This document shows, one piece after another, positions 9,024 through 17,224 of a DNA stretch of 64,000 nucleotides (its first letter is position 1; each line of letters opens with the position of its first letter). The stretch is from Arthrobacter_B citreus (GTDB lineage Bacteria; Actinomycetota; Actinomycetes; Actinomycetales; Micrococcaceae). The stretch lies in assembly GCF_042429235.1 (NCBI RefSeq), contig NZ_JBHMBA010000008.1; one strand, 5' to 3'. The notes under the pieces are model-generated. The model ran no database searches. It was not told where the DNA came from and worked only from the letters and a program-made list of their open reading frames with translations. The translations under genes were made by a program, and so were the position numbers.

Positions 9024-10544
9024 TTGAGCCAGCAGTCCCCAGAGCATGACCCGTTCGGCTTCATTGGCCTGACGTACGACGACGTCCTGCTGCTGCCCGG
9101 CCCCACGGATGTCATTCCGTCCGAAGCGGACACATCTTCACGCCTGTCCAAGCGGATCACCGTGCACACCCCGCTGCTCTCAGCTGCCATGGACACGGTC
9201 ACGGAATCCCGCATGGCCATCGCCATGGCCCGCCAGGGCGGCCTGGGCGTGATTCACCGCAACCTGTCCATTCCTGACCAGGCCGAGCACGTGGACCGGG
9301 TCAAGCGCAGCGAATCCGGCATGATCACCAACCCGGTCACCATCGCCCCGGATGCCACTCTGCAGGAACTGGATGACCTGTGCGCGCACTTCCGCGTCTC
9401 GGGCCTGCCCGTGGTGGACGATGACAACAAGCTGCTCGGCATCGTGACCAACCGCGACACCCGTTTCATCCCGCGCGCCGATTACCCGCGCCGGCTGGTC
9501 AACGAGGTCATGACCCGGATGCCGCTGATCACCGGCCGCGTCGGGATCAGCGCCGAGGAAACCATGGAGCTGCTGGGCAAGCACCGCATTGAAAAACTTC
9601 CCCTTGTTGACGCCGACGGCCGCCTTCAGGGCCTGATCACGGTCAAGGATTTTGACAAGGCCGAGCAGTACCCCCTGGCCACCAAGGACGACGAGGGCCG
9701 CCTGCGTGTCGGTGCCGCCATCGGTTTCTTCGGTGACGGTTACGAACGCGCCATGACCCTGGTCGAGGCCGGCGTCGACATCCTGGTGGTGGACACCGCC
9801 AACGGCCACAGCGCCGGCGTGCTGGACATGATTGCCCGCCTGAAGAAGGATCCCGCGGTTGCGCACGTGGACATCATCGGCGGCCAGGCTGCCACCCGCG
9901 AAGGTGCGCAGGCCCTGATCGACGCCGGTGCTGACGCCATCAAGGTGGGCGTTGGCCCCGGTTCCATCTGCACCACGCGTGTGGTGGCCGGCGTCGGCGT
10001 TCCCCAGATCACCGCCATCTACGAGGCCTCCAAGGCTGCCATCCCCGCCGGCGTTCCGCTGATTGCCGACGGCGGCCTGCAGTACTCCGGCGACATCGGC
10101 AAGGCCATCGTGGCCGGCGCCGACACCGTCATGCTGGGCGGCCTGCTGGCCGGATCCGCCGAAAGCCCGGGCGACCTGGTCTTCGTGAACGGCAAGCAGT
10201 TCAAGTCCTACCGCGGCATGGGCTCCCTGGGTGCCATGCAGTCCCGGGGCAAGAACACGTCCTACTCCAAGGACCGCTACTTCCAGGCCGATGTCCCCTC
10301 GGACGAAAAGCTGATCCCGGAAGGCATCGAGGGCCAGGTGCCGTACCGCGGCCCGCTGTCCGCCGTCGCCCACCAGCTGGTCGGCGGCCTGCGCCAGACC
10401 ATGTTCTACACCGGCGCCCGCACCATCGCCGAGCTGAAGGCCAAGGGCAAGTTCGTCCGGATCACTCCGGCCGGGCTGAAGGAGTCCCACCCGCACGACA
10501 TCATGATGACCGCGGAGGCCCCCAACTACGGCACCCGCCGCTAG
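9024..10544 (+). CDS. guaB: IMP dehydrogenase
   Basis: A 506-residue IMPDH that oxidises IMP to XMP with NAD+, the committed step of GMP synthesis. The catalytic loop GVGPGSICTTRVV with its cysteine is present, and two CBS domains occupy about residues 95-220 (MITNPVTIAPDATL and MPLITGRVGISAEE). The N-terminal GLTYDDVLLLP and the C-terminal flap region with YRGMGSLGAM are typical. Translation appears to begin at TTG 9024. A paralogue lacking the catalytic Cys follows, and guaA lies 5 kb downstream. Confidence 0.97.
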   Translation: MSQQSPEHDPFGFIGLTYDDVLLLPGPTDVIPSEADTSSRLSKRITVHTPLLSAAMDTVTESRMAIAMARQGGLGVIHRNLSIPDQAEHVDRVKRSESGMITNPVTIAPDATLQELDDLCAHFRVSGLPVVDDDNKLLGIVTNRDTRFIPRADYPRRLVNEVMTRMPLITGRVGISAEETMELLGKHRIEKLPLVDADGRLQGLITVKDFDKAEQYPLATKDDEGRLRVGAAIGFFGDGYERAMTLVEAGVDILVVDTANGHSAGVLDMIARLKKDPAVAHVDIIGGQAATREGAQALIDAGADAIKVGVGPGSICTTRVVAGVGVPQITAIYEASKAAIPAGVPLIADGGLQYSGDIGKAIVAGADTVMLGGLLAGSAESPGDLVFVNGKQFKSYRGMGSLGAMQSRGKNTSYSKDRYFQADVPSDEKLIPEGIEGQVPYRGPLSAVAHQLVGGLRQTMFYTGARTIAELKAKGKFVRITPAGLKESHPHDIMMTAEAPNYGTRR

Positions 10545-10565
10545 TACGCAGCACCGCAGTATCCC

Positions 10566-10624
10566 AGCGCAAGCCGCATCCGCCCGTGCATCTGGTCACG
10601 GAAGGGTGCGGCTTGCGCTGCTTT
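10566..10624 (+). terminator. Hairpin terminator after guaB
   Basis: Perfect 13-bp arms, AGCGCAAGCCGCA at 10566-10578 and TGCGGCTTGCGCT at 10607-10619, followed by GCTTTAAG. The T-tract is short, so termination may be partial. Confidence 0.65.
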
Positions 10625-10659
10625 AAGCCCCGGACGCGTGCCTGGGATAACCTAGGGGT

Positions 10660-11799
10660 GTGAGTAACGAGATTGAAATTGGCCGTGGCAAGCGTGGGCG
10701 CCGAGCCTACTCCCTCGATGATGTGGCGATTGTGCCGTCCCGGCGTACCCGGGACCCGCAGGACGTTTCGATCAACTGGCAGATAGACGCCTATCAGTTC
10801 CAGATGCCGGTCATGGGCGCACCGATGGACTCGGTGATGTCTCCGGCAACCGCCATCGCGATGGGCCGGCTTGGCGGCCTGGGCGTGCTGAACCTGGAGG
10901 GCCTGTGGACCCGCTACGAGGATCCGCAGCCGCTGCTGGATGAAATTGCGGTCCTGAGCGAGGACAACTTCAACCCGTTGGCCACCCGTCGCCTGCAGGA
11001 GATCTACGACGCCCCGATCCAGGCGGAACTGATCACTTCCCGGCTGGCCGAGGTCCGCGAAGCCGGCGTGACCGTGGCCGGATCGCTCACCCCCCAGCGC
11101 ACGCAGGAGTTCTACAAGACGGTGCTGGCCGCCGGAGTGGACATCTTCGTCATCCGCGGCACCACCGTTTCAGCGGAGCACGTCTCCAAGACGGTCGAGC
11201 CGCTGAACCTGAAGCAGTTCATTTATGAACTTGATGTTCCCGTCATTGTCGGCGGAGCCGCCGGCTACACACCGGCACTGCACCTGATGCGCACCGGCGC
11301 CGCGGGCGTCCTCGTCGGGTTCGGCGGGGGAGCGACCACCACCACCCGCCGCGCGCTGGGCATCCATGCTCCGATGGCCACGGCCATCGCCGACATTGCC
11401 GAAGCGCGCCGGGACTACATGGACGAATCCGGCGGCCGCTACGTGCACGTCATCGCCGACGGCGGCATGGGCACCAGCGGAGACATCGTCAAAGCGATCG
11501 CCATGGGCGCCGACGCCGTCATGCTCGGTTCGGCGCTGGCCCGCGCCGAGGAAGCACCGGGCCAGGGATGGCACTGGGGCCAGGAAGCCCACCACAGCGA
11601 ACTTCCGCGCGGCGACAGGGTCCGGCTGGATACCGTTGGACCGCTGCAGGAGGTCCTGTGGGGTCCGTCGCACCACACCAACGGCACATCTAACCTGATG
11701 GGCGCCCTGCGCCGTGCCATGGCCACCACGGGGTATTCGGATGTCAAGGCGTTCCAGCGCATCGAGGTGCTGGTCTCGCCCTACCTATCCAATATGTAA
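10660..11799 (+). CDS. guaB3: GuaB3 family IMP dehydrogenase-related protein
   Basis: A 379-residue IMPDH/GMP-reductase-fold protein of the actinobacterial GuaB3 group. The TIM-barrel phosphate-binding motifs VIADGGMGTSGDI and ADAVMLGSALARA are retained and CBS domains are absent. The loop that carries the catalytic cysteine in IMPDH (GSICTTR) reads GGGATTTTRR, so no cysteine is visible. Its enzymatic role is therefore uncertain; a regulatory or non-IMPDH role is plausible. It is co-oriented with guaB but separated from it by a hairpin, and starts at GTG. Confidence 0.9.
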   Translation: MSNEIEIGRGKRGRRAYSLDDVAIVPSRRTRDPQDVSINWQIDAYQFQMPVMGAPMDSVMSPATAIAMGRLGGLGVLNLEGLWTRYEDPQPLLDEIAVLSEDNFNPLATRRLQEIYDAPIQAELITSRLAEVREAGVTVAGSLTPQRTQEFYKTVLAAGVDIFVIRGTTVSAEHVSKTVEPLNLKQFIYELDVPVIVGGAAGYTPALHLMRTGAAGVLVGFGGGATTTTRRALGIHAPMATAIADIAEARRDYMDESGGRYVHVIADGGMGTSGDIVKAIAMGADAVMLGSALARAEEAPGQGWHWGQEAHHSELPRGDRVRLDTVGPLQEVLWGPSHHTNGTSNLMGALRRAMATTGYSDVKAFQRIEVLVSPYLSNM

Positions 11800-11868
11800 T
11801 TACCTAGAGTTACATGGAGTTGCTGCAGGGAATGCGGCACCGGCTGGTTCAGAGAGGAAATCTCGACG

Positions 11869-13593
11869 ATGAGTAAAGATGCACTCAGTCCCCAATACCG
11901 CGAGGACGCCCTGGCCGCGCTGCGTTCCACTGCGGAACCGGGCGAAGAACTGGATGTCCTGATCGTCGGCGGCGGCGTGGTGGGAACCGGCGCCGCGCTG
12001 GACGCCGCCACCCGCGGCCTGAAAGTGGGAATGGTCGAGGCGCGGGACTGGGCGTCCGGGACGTCGTCGCGCTCCTCCAAGCTCATCCACGGCGGACTGC
12101 GCTATCTGGAGATGCTGGATTTCGCCCTGGTGGCCGAAGCACTCAAGGAACGCGGCCTGCTGATCCAGCGCATTGCGCCGCACCTGGTGAAGCCGGTGCC
12201 GTTCCTGTACCCGCTGACGCACCGCTTCTACGAGCGTCCCTATGTTGGCGCCGGAATCCTGCTCTACGACACCATGGGCCTGACCTCGGGGAATTCCCGC
12301 GGTGTGCCCATGCACAAGCACCTCAGCAAGAAGGCAACCCTGCGGGCCGCGCCGAGCATCAAGGATGACGCCATGATCGGCTCCATCCGCTACTACGACG
12401 CCCAGGTCGACGACGCCCGCTATGTCGCCATGATGGCGCGCACCGCGGCCCACTACGGAGCGGTTGTTGCCAACCGCGTTTCGGTGGTGGACTTCCTCCG
12501 CGAAGGCGAACGCGTGGTGGGCGCCCGGGTCAAGGATTCCGAATCCGGCCGGGAATTCGATGTGTTTGCCCGCCAGGTCGTCAACGCCACCGGCGTGTGG
12601 ACCGACGAAACCCAGGCCATGGTCACCGACCGCGGCCAGCTGAAGGTCCGCGCCTCCAAGGGCGTCCACCTGGTGGTTCCCCGGGACCGGATCCAATCCA
12701 CCGTCGGCATGATCCTGCGCACTGAAAAGTCCGTGCTGTTCGTCATTCCCTGGGGCCGGCACTGGATTGTCGGCACCACCGACACAGACTGGAACCTGGA
12801 CAAGGCGCATCCGGCGGCGACGTCCGCGGACATCGACTACATCCTGGACCACGTCAACAAGGTCCTGAAGACGCCGCTGACCCGTGAGGACGTCGAGGGC
12901 GTGTACGCCGGGCTGCGGCCGCTGCTGGCCGGGGAAAACGACTCCACGGCCAAGCTGTCCCGCGAACACGTGGTGGCCCATCCGGTTCCCGGGCTGGTGG
13001 TTGTTGCCGGCGGCAAATGGACCACGTACCGGGTCATGGCTAAGGATGCCGTGGACGAGGCCGCACGGGCCCTGGACGAGAAAGTGCCCGAAAGCTGCAC
13101 CTCCACCATCCCGCTGCTGGGCGCCGTCGGCTACAAGGCGGACTGGAACCGCCGCCACCGCACCGCTGAGCACTACGGCGTGCACGTTGCCCGGGTGGAG
13201 CACCTGCTGAACCGCTACGGGTCGCTGGCCACCGAGGTGCTGGAGCTGATCCGCGAGGACCCGGCCCTGGGCCAGACCCTGCCCGGCGCAGACGACTACC
13301 TGCGGGCCGAGGTGGTTTATGCCACCACCGCCGAAGGCGCCCGCCATGTGGAGGACGTCCTGGCCCGCCGCACCCGCATTTCCATTGAGTCCTGGGACCG
13401 CGGCGTATCGGCGGCCCCCGTGGTGGCCGAGCTGATGGCCCCCATCCTGAACTGGGACCTGGACCGGGTGGAAAAGGAAGTGGCCCACTACCTCGCACGG
13501 GTTGAAGCGGAGCGCCTCAGCCAGGAACAGCCCGACGACGTCTCAGCGGACGCCGCCCGGCTGAAGGCGCACGACATTGCGCCCCTTGCCTGA
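11869..13593 (+). CDS. glpD: Aerobic glycerol-3-phosphate dehydrogenase
   Basis: A 574-residue FAD enzyme that oxidises sn-glycerol-3-phosphate to dihydroxyacetone phosphate and passes electrons to quinone at the membrane. The dinucleotide fold DVLIVGGGVVGTGAALDAA and the family motif SSRSSKLIHGGLRYLE are clear, and GTTDTDW plus GLRPLL are later GlpD/GlpA landmarks. A ribosome-binding site (GAGAGGAAA) precedes the ATG. The PTS EIIA-like gene follows one base after its stop, so the two are likely co-transcribed, possibly linking glycerol use to sugar-transport signalling. Confidence 0.96.
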   Translation: MSKDALSPQYREDALAALRSTAEPGEELDVLIVGGGVVGTGAALDAATRGLKVGMVEARDWASGTSSRSSKLIHGGLRYLEMLDFALVAEALKERGLLIQRIAPHLVKPVPFLYPLTHRFYERPYVGAGILLYDTMGLTSGNSRGVPMHKHLSKKATLRAAPSIKDDAMIGSIRYYDAQVDDARYVAMMARTAAHYGAVVANRVSVVDFLREGERVVGARVKDSESGREFDVFARQVVNATGVWTDETQAMVTDRGQLKVRASKGVHLVVPRDRIQSTVGMILRTEKSVLFVIPWGRHWIVGTTDTDWNLDKAHPAATSADIDYILDHVNKVLKTPLTREDVEGVYAGLRPLLAGENDSTAKLSREHVVAHPVPGLVVVAGGKWTTYRVMAKDAVDEAARALDEKVPESCTSTIPLLGAVGYKADWNRRHRTAEHYGVHVARVEHLLNRYGSLATEVLELIREDPALGQTLPGADDYLRAEVVYATTAEGARHVEDVLARRTRISIESWDRGVSAAPVVAELMAPILNWDLDRVEKEVAHYLARVEAERLSQEQPDDVSADAARLKAHDIAPLA

Positions 13594-13594
13594 C

Positions 13595-14089
13595 ATGGAG
13601 CGTGAGCTCTCCCTCAACGAGAAGGGAGCCGTGCTGACGGTTCCCGAGATGGTTATTCTCGAAATGGAAGCCGCTGACCGCAGCGACGCCGCGGCGCAGC
13701 TGGCGGAGCGGATGTACCAGCAGGGGAGGATCAGCAACCTGGCCGGGTTCCTGGAGCAGGTCAACGCCAGGGAACACCAGATGGCCACCGGGCTGCCCGG
13801 CGGAATAGGAATGCCGCACGCCCGGAGCCAGTACGTGGCTGAAACGTCGATCGCCGTGGGCATCACCCGGTACGGGTACAGCATTGACTTTGGCGCCTCC
13901 GACGGGCCGGCCACCGTGATTCTTCTCATTGCCACCCCTGCCGGAGCGTTCTCGGAACACCTCGAGGTCCTGGCCACCCTCGCCCGGTCGCTGTTCCGGC
14001 CCGCCTTCCGGGAATCTCTCCGCCGGGCCAATGACGCGGAAGTGATTGCTGAACTGATCAATTCGTCCCTGGTCTTCTTTGATCACTGA
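13595..14089 (+). CDS. PTS EIIA type-2 (fructose/mannitol, PtsN-like) domain protein
   Basis: A stand-alone 164-residue EIIA-2 domain. The phosphorylatable histidine sits in GIGMPHARS, and the segments MYQQGRISNLAGFLEQVNARE and PATVILLIATPAGAFSEHLEVLATLAR are typical. ATG 13595 is chosen; an upstream TTG would overlap glpD by 17 nt. No EIIB/EIIC genes are nearby, so the protein may act as a regulator or serve a permease encoded elsewhere. Its position directly behind glpD suggests a link to glycerol/sugar metabolism (inference). Confidence 0.85.
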   Translation: MERELSLNEKGAVLTVPEMVILEMEAADRSDAAAQLAERMYQQGRISNLAGFLEQVNAREHQMATGLPGGIGMPHARSQYVAETSIAVGITRYGYSIDFGASDGPATVILLIATPAGAFSEHLEVLATLARSLFRPAFRESLRRANDAEVIAELINSSLVFFDH

Positions 14090-14158
14090 CCCCGGCCGGG
14101 ACCTGTCCCGGCCGGCAGGCATTGGGTTTTCTACACGGTTACGAAGTACGGTTAAGGC

Positions 14159-14998
14159 GTGCTGAAAACTGCCCTGCAACTCCGCTGGATCGCCGCGCTG
14201 CTCTTGGCCCTCGCGATCTCCACGGTCTTTGTTCTCCTGAGCCAGTGGCAGTTTTCGACGGCCGAAAGCGATCTTCCGCCGTCGACCGACCGCACCGAAA
14301 CGGTCCGGCCGCTGACCGAAGTCTTCACGCCCGGAGTGGAGCTGTTCGGCACCACCGCGGACCAGATGGTCTCCATGACCGGTTCCTTCCGCGGCGAGGA
14401 CACCGTTTTGGTGGAGAACCGCCTGTACGACGGCGAGAAGGGGTACTGGGTTGTCACGGCCTTTGCCGTTGACGGTGCCCCCGACGACGCGGTCATGCCC
14501 GTGGTCCGGGGTTGGGTGGCCGAACCCGATGACGCCGTTCCCGCACCGTCCGGTGAAGCCGCCGTCGTCGGGCGACTCCTGCCTCCGGAAGCGCCCATCG
14601 CGCAGCCCACCGAGGACGGGATCCTCCCCAGCCTTGCCAGCGCCGAGCTCATCAACGTTTGGGACGTTCCGGGCTATTCAGCCTTCGTGTCGGCCGATGA
14701 AATAACGGTTGACGGGGCGCCGGCGGAGACCGGCGAAATGCGGACTGTGAACATTGACGCCCAGCCGCAGGAAACCTCAGTCAACTGGATGAACATTTTT
14801 TATGCCATTGAATGGGTTGTCTTCGCCGGGTTCTCGGTGTTCCTGTGGTGGCGCCTTGTCGCCGACGCGCACCGCCGTTCCCTTGAGGATGACGATGACG
14901 AGTACTACGACGACGACGATTACGACGATGATGACGACGACGATGAGGCCGGCCTGCCGTCCGATCGTCCGGTCCCGAGCAGTGAGGTAAAGAAGTGA
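14159..14998 (+). CDS. SURF1 family protein with acidic C-terminal tail
   Basis: A 279-residue membrane protein with the SURF1 layout: one N-terminal transmembrane helix (about residues 10-30), an extracytoplasmic domain and a second helix near residues 218-238. SURF1 proteins assist assembly of haem-copper cytochrome oxidase. Motifs include SQWQFS at the first helix and VVRGWV in the centre. After the second helix the cytoplasmic tail holds about 20 Asp/Glu residues broken only by tyrosines, encoded by a GAC/GAT-rich tract. It starts at GTG, and its stop overlaps the next gene's GTG. Confidence 0.88.
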   Translation: MLKTALQLRWIAALLLALAISTVFVLLSQWQFSTAESDLPPSTDRTETVRPLTEVFTPGVELFGTTADQMVSMTGSFRGEDTVLVENRLYDGEKGYWVVTAFAVDGAPDDAVMPVVRGWVAEPDDAVPAPSGEAAVVGRLLPPEAPIAQPTEDGILPSLASAELINVWDVPGYSAFVSADEITVDGAPAETGEMRTVNIDAQPQETSVNWMNIFYAIEWVVFAGFSVFLWWRLVADAHRRSLEDDDDEYYDDDDYDDDDDDDEAGLPSDRPVPSSEVKK

Positions 14999-15417
14999 GC
15001 GATCCAGCACCGGCAGCAACCAGGAAACCGCGGCGGAAGAAGCGCCGGTTTGGCGGCACGCACGCCCAGATCCGCTCCGCCCTGACGTTTTACAAGGTGT
15101 CCGCCTACGTTACCGGCGTGTTCCTCCTGCTGCTCTGCATCGAGATGATCCTCAAATACGGGATGAAAATCGAAGAGATCACCGTGGGGCCGCTGAACCT
15201 TTTCACCGGAGTCCTCATCGCCCACGGCTGGCTGTACGTGGTGTACCTGCTGGCCGACTTCCGGCTGTGGCAGCTTATGCGCTGGCCGTTCTCCAAATTC
15301 ATCGTGATTGCCCTGGGCGGCGTTGTGCCGTTCCTCTCCTTTATCGTGGAGTCCCGCACCCACAAGCAGGTTTTGGCGGAGCTTGCCGCGCATCCGGAAG
15401 CGGCCAAGCGCTACTGA
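14995..15417 (+). CDS. DUF3817 family membrane protein
   Basis: A 140-residue protein with a basic N-terminus (PRRKKRRFGGTHAQIRS) and three predicted transmembrane segments. The DUF3817 pattern (FYKVSAYVTGVFLLLLCIEM, then GWLYVVYLLADFRLW and LGGVVPFLSFIVE) is clear. It overlaps the SURF1 gene by 4 nt and lies just upstream of guaA. In actinobacteria this small protein is often found between SURF1 and guaA. No biochemical function is established that I can name. Confidence 0.87.
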   Translation: MSDPAPAATRKPRRKKRRFGGTHAQIRSALTFYKVSAYVTGVFLLLLCIEMILKYGMKIEEITVGPLNLFTGVLIAHGWLYVVYLLADFRLWQLMRWPFSKFIVIALGGVVPFLSFIVESRTHKQVLAELAAHPEAAKRY

Positions 15418-15498
15418 GCGCCGCAAACCCGGGGGCGGGGTGCTCCAGTACACCGTGACGATGTGCGGCGCGGACGCTCCGGCGACTATCCTTGAACC

Positions 15499-17088
15499 GT
15501 GACTAATTCCGCGACCCCTCCCATTGAAGAGCGCCCTGTCCTCGTTGTGGACTTCGGCGCCCAATACGCCCAGCTCATTGCCCGCCGGGTGCGGGATGCA
15601 GATGTTTATTCCGAAGTGGTTCCCCACACCTGGACCACGGAACAGATCATGGCCAAGAACCCGGCAGCCATCATTCTTTCCGGCGGCCCGTCCAGCGTTT
15701 ACGCGGAAGGCGCTCCCGCCGTCAGTGAAGGCCTGTTTGAAGCGGGCGTGCCGGTCCTGGGCATTTGCTACGGCTTCCAGGCCATGGCCAACGTCCTCGG
15801 CGGCAAAGTCGCCAAGACCGGCCTGCGCGAGTACGGTTCCACCGACGCCACTGTGGTGGGCGGTGCACGCTCCATCCTCGAAGGAACGCCCGAGCACCAG
15901 AACACGTGGATGAGCCACGGTGACAGTGTCCAGGAAGCTCCTCCCGGATTCGATGTCTTGGCCACCACCGCCGGCGCTCCGGTTGCCGCCATTGCCAACG
16001 AAGAGAAGCGCCTTTACGGCGTGCAGTGGCACCCTGAGGTCAAGCACTCCGCCCACGGCCAGTCCGTGCTGGAGAACTTCCTCTTCAAGGGCGCCCGGCT
16101 TGAACGCAGCTGGACCACCGGCAACATTGTCGAGGAACAGGTTGAGCGCATCCGCGAGCAGGTGGGCAGCTCCCGCGTCATCTGCGGCCTGTCCGGCGGC
16201 GTCGACTCCGCCGTCGCGGCTGCCCTGGTGCAGCGCGCCGTCGGTGACCAGCTCACCTGCGTCTTTGTGGACCACGGACTGCTGCGCGAAGGCGAAGCAG
16301 AGCAGGTGGAACGCGACTTCGTCGCCTCCACCGGCGTCAACCTGTACGTCGCCAATGAGCAGAAGCGCTTCCTCGAAGCACTGGCCGGCGTCACCGACCC
16401 CGAAACCAAGCGCAAGATCATCGGCCGCGAATTCATCCGCGCCTTCGAAGAAGCCGAGCGGGCCATCATGGCCGAAGCGGAGGCATCCGGGGAACCCATC
16501 CGTTTCCTGGTCCAGGGAACCCTGTACCCGGACGTCGTCGAATCCGGCGGCGGCGAAGGCGCGGCCAACATCAAGAGCCACCACAACGTGGGCGGTCTTC
16601 CCGAGGACCTGAAGTTCGAGCTCGTTGAGCCGCTGCGGGCCCTGTTCAAGGACGAAGTCCGCGCCGTGGGCGCCGAGCTCGGCCTGCCGGCGGAAATCGT
16701 GGGACGCCAGCCGTTCCCCGGCCCCGGCCTGGGTATCCGCATCATCGGCGAAGTAAACCAGGAGCGTCTGGACCTGCTGCGCCGGGCCGACGCCATCGCC
16801 CGCGCCGAACTGACCGCAGCCGGGCTGGACAACGATGTGTGGCAGATGCCGGTGGTGCTGCTGGCCGACGTCCGCAGCGTCGGCGTGCAGGGTGACGGCC
16901 GGACCTACGGGCATCCGATTGTCCTGCGCCCGGTCTCCAGCGAGGACGCGATGACCGCTGACTGGTCACGTCTGCCCTACGACCTGCTGGCACGCATCTC
17001 CAACCGCATCACCAACGAAGTGGACGGCATCAACCGAGTGGTTCTGGACGTGACGTCCAAGCCGCCGGGAACCATCGAGTGGGAGTAG
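15499..17088 (+). CDS. guaA: GMP synthase (glutamine-hydrolysing)
   Basis: A 529-residue bifunctional enzyme converting XMP to GMP. The N-terminal class I amidotransferase has the catalytic Cys in GICYGFQAMA and His in VQWHPEV. The ATP-pyrophosphatase domain has the PP-loop SGGVDSAVAAAL. The C-terminal dimerisation domain ends in the canonical PPGTIEWE. It completes GMP synthesis after GuaB. Translation starts at GTG 15499. Confidence 0.98.
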   Translation: MTNSATPPIEERPVLVVDFGAQYAQLIARRVRDADVYSEVVPHTWTTEQIMAKNPAAIILSGGPSSVYAEGAPAVSEGLFEAGVPVLGICYGFQAMANVLGGKVAKTGLREYGSTDATVVGGARSILEGTPEHQNTWMSHGDSVQEAPPGFDVLATTAGAPVAAIANEEKRLYGVQWHPEVKHSAHGQSVLENFLFKGARLERSWTTGNIVEEQVERIREQVGSSRVICGLSGGVDSAVAAALVQRAVGDQLTCVFVDHGLLREGEAEQVERDFVASTGVNLYVANEQKRFLEALAGVTDPETKRKIIGREFIRAFEEAERAIMAEAEASGEPIRFLVQGTLYPDVVESGGGEGAANIKSHHNVGGLPEDLKFELVEPLRALFKDEVRAVGAELGLPAEIVGRQPFPGPGLGIRIIGEVNQERLDLLRRADAIARAELTAAGLDNDVWQMPVVLLADVRSVGVQGDGRTYGHPIVLRPVSSEDAMTADWSRLPYDLLARISNRITNEVDGINRVVLDVTSKPPGTIEWE

Positions 17089-17094
17089 ATTAGC

Positions 17095-17131
17095 CGCGGG
17101 GGACAGCCTAACCAGGCTGTCCCCCGCGTTG
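17095..17131 (+). terminator. Strong terminator after guaA
   Basis: A perfect 15-bp stem (17095-17109 with 17114-17128) and an AACC tetraloop, followed by a short T-containing tail. It begins 6 nt after the guaA stop. Confidence 0.82.
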
Positions 17132-17224
17132 CTATGTCGGGCAAAGCCGGTAAGAAGCGATAGTTTGGAAGGTATGCCGATTTGGTCAAGAACGCCGCGC
17201 GGAAGTGCAGAAAAGAGGGCACCT

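Noticed and set aside
17129..17224. Longer start for the large ATPase
   Set aside because: The extra residues look unstructured and the GTG at 17225 has a better-spaced ribosome-binding site.
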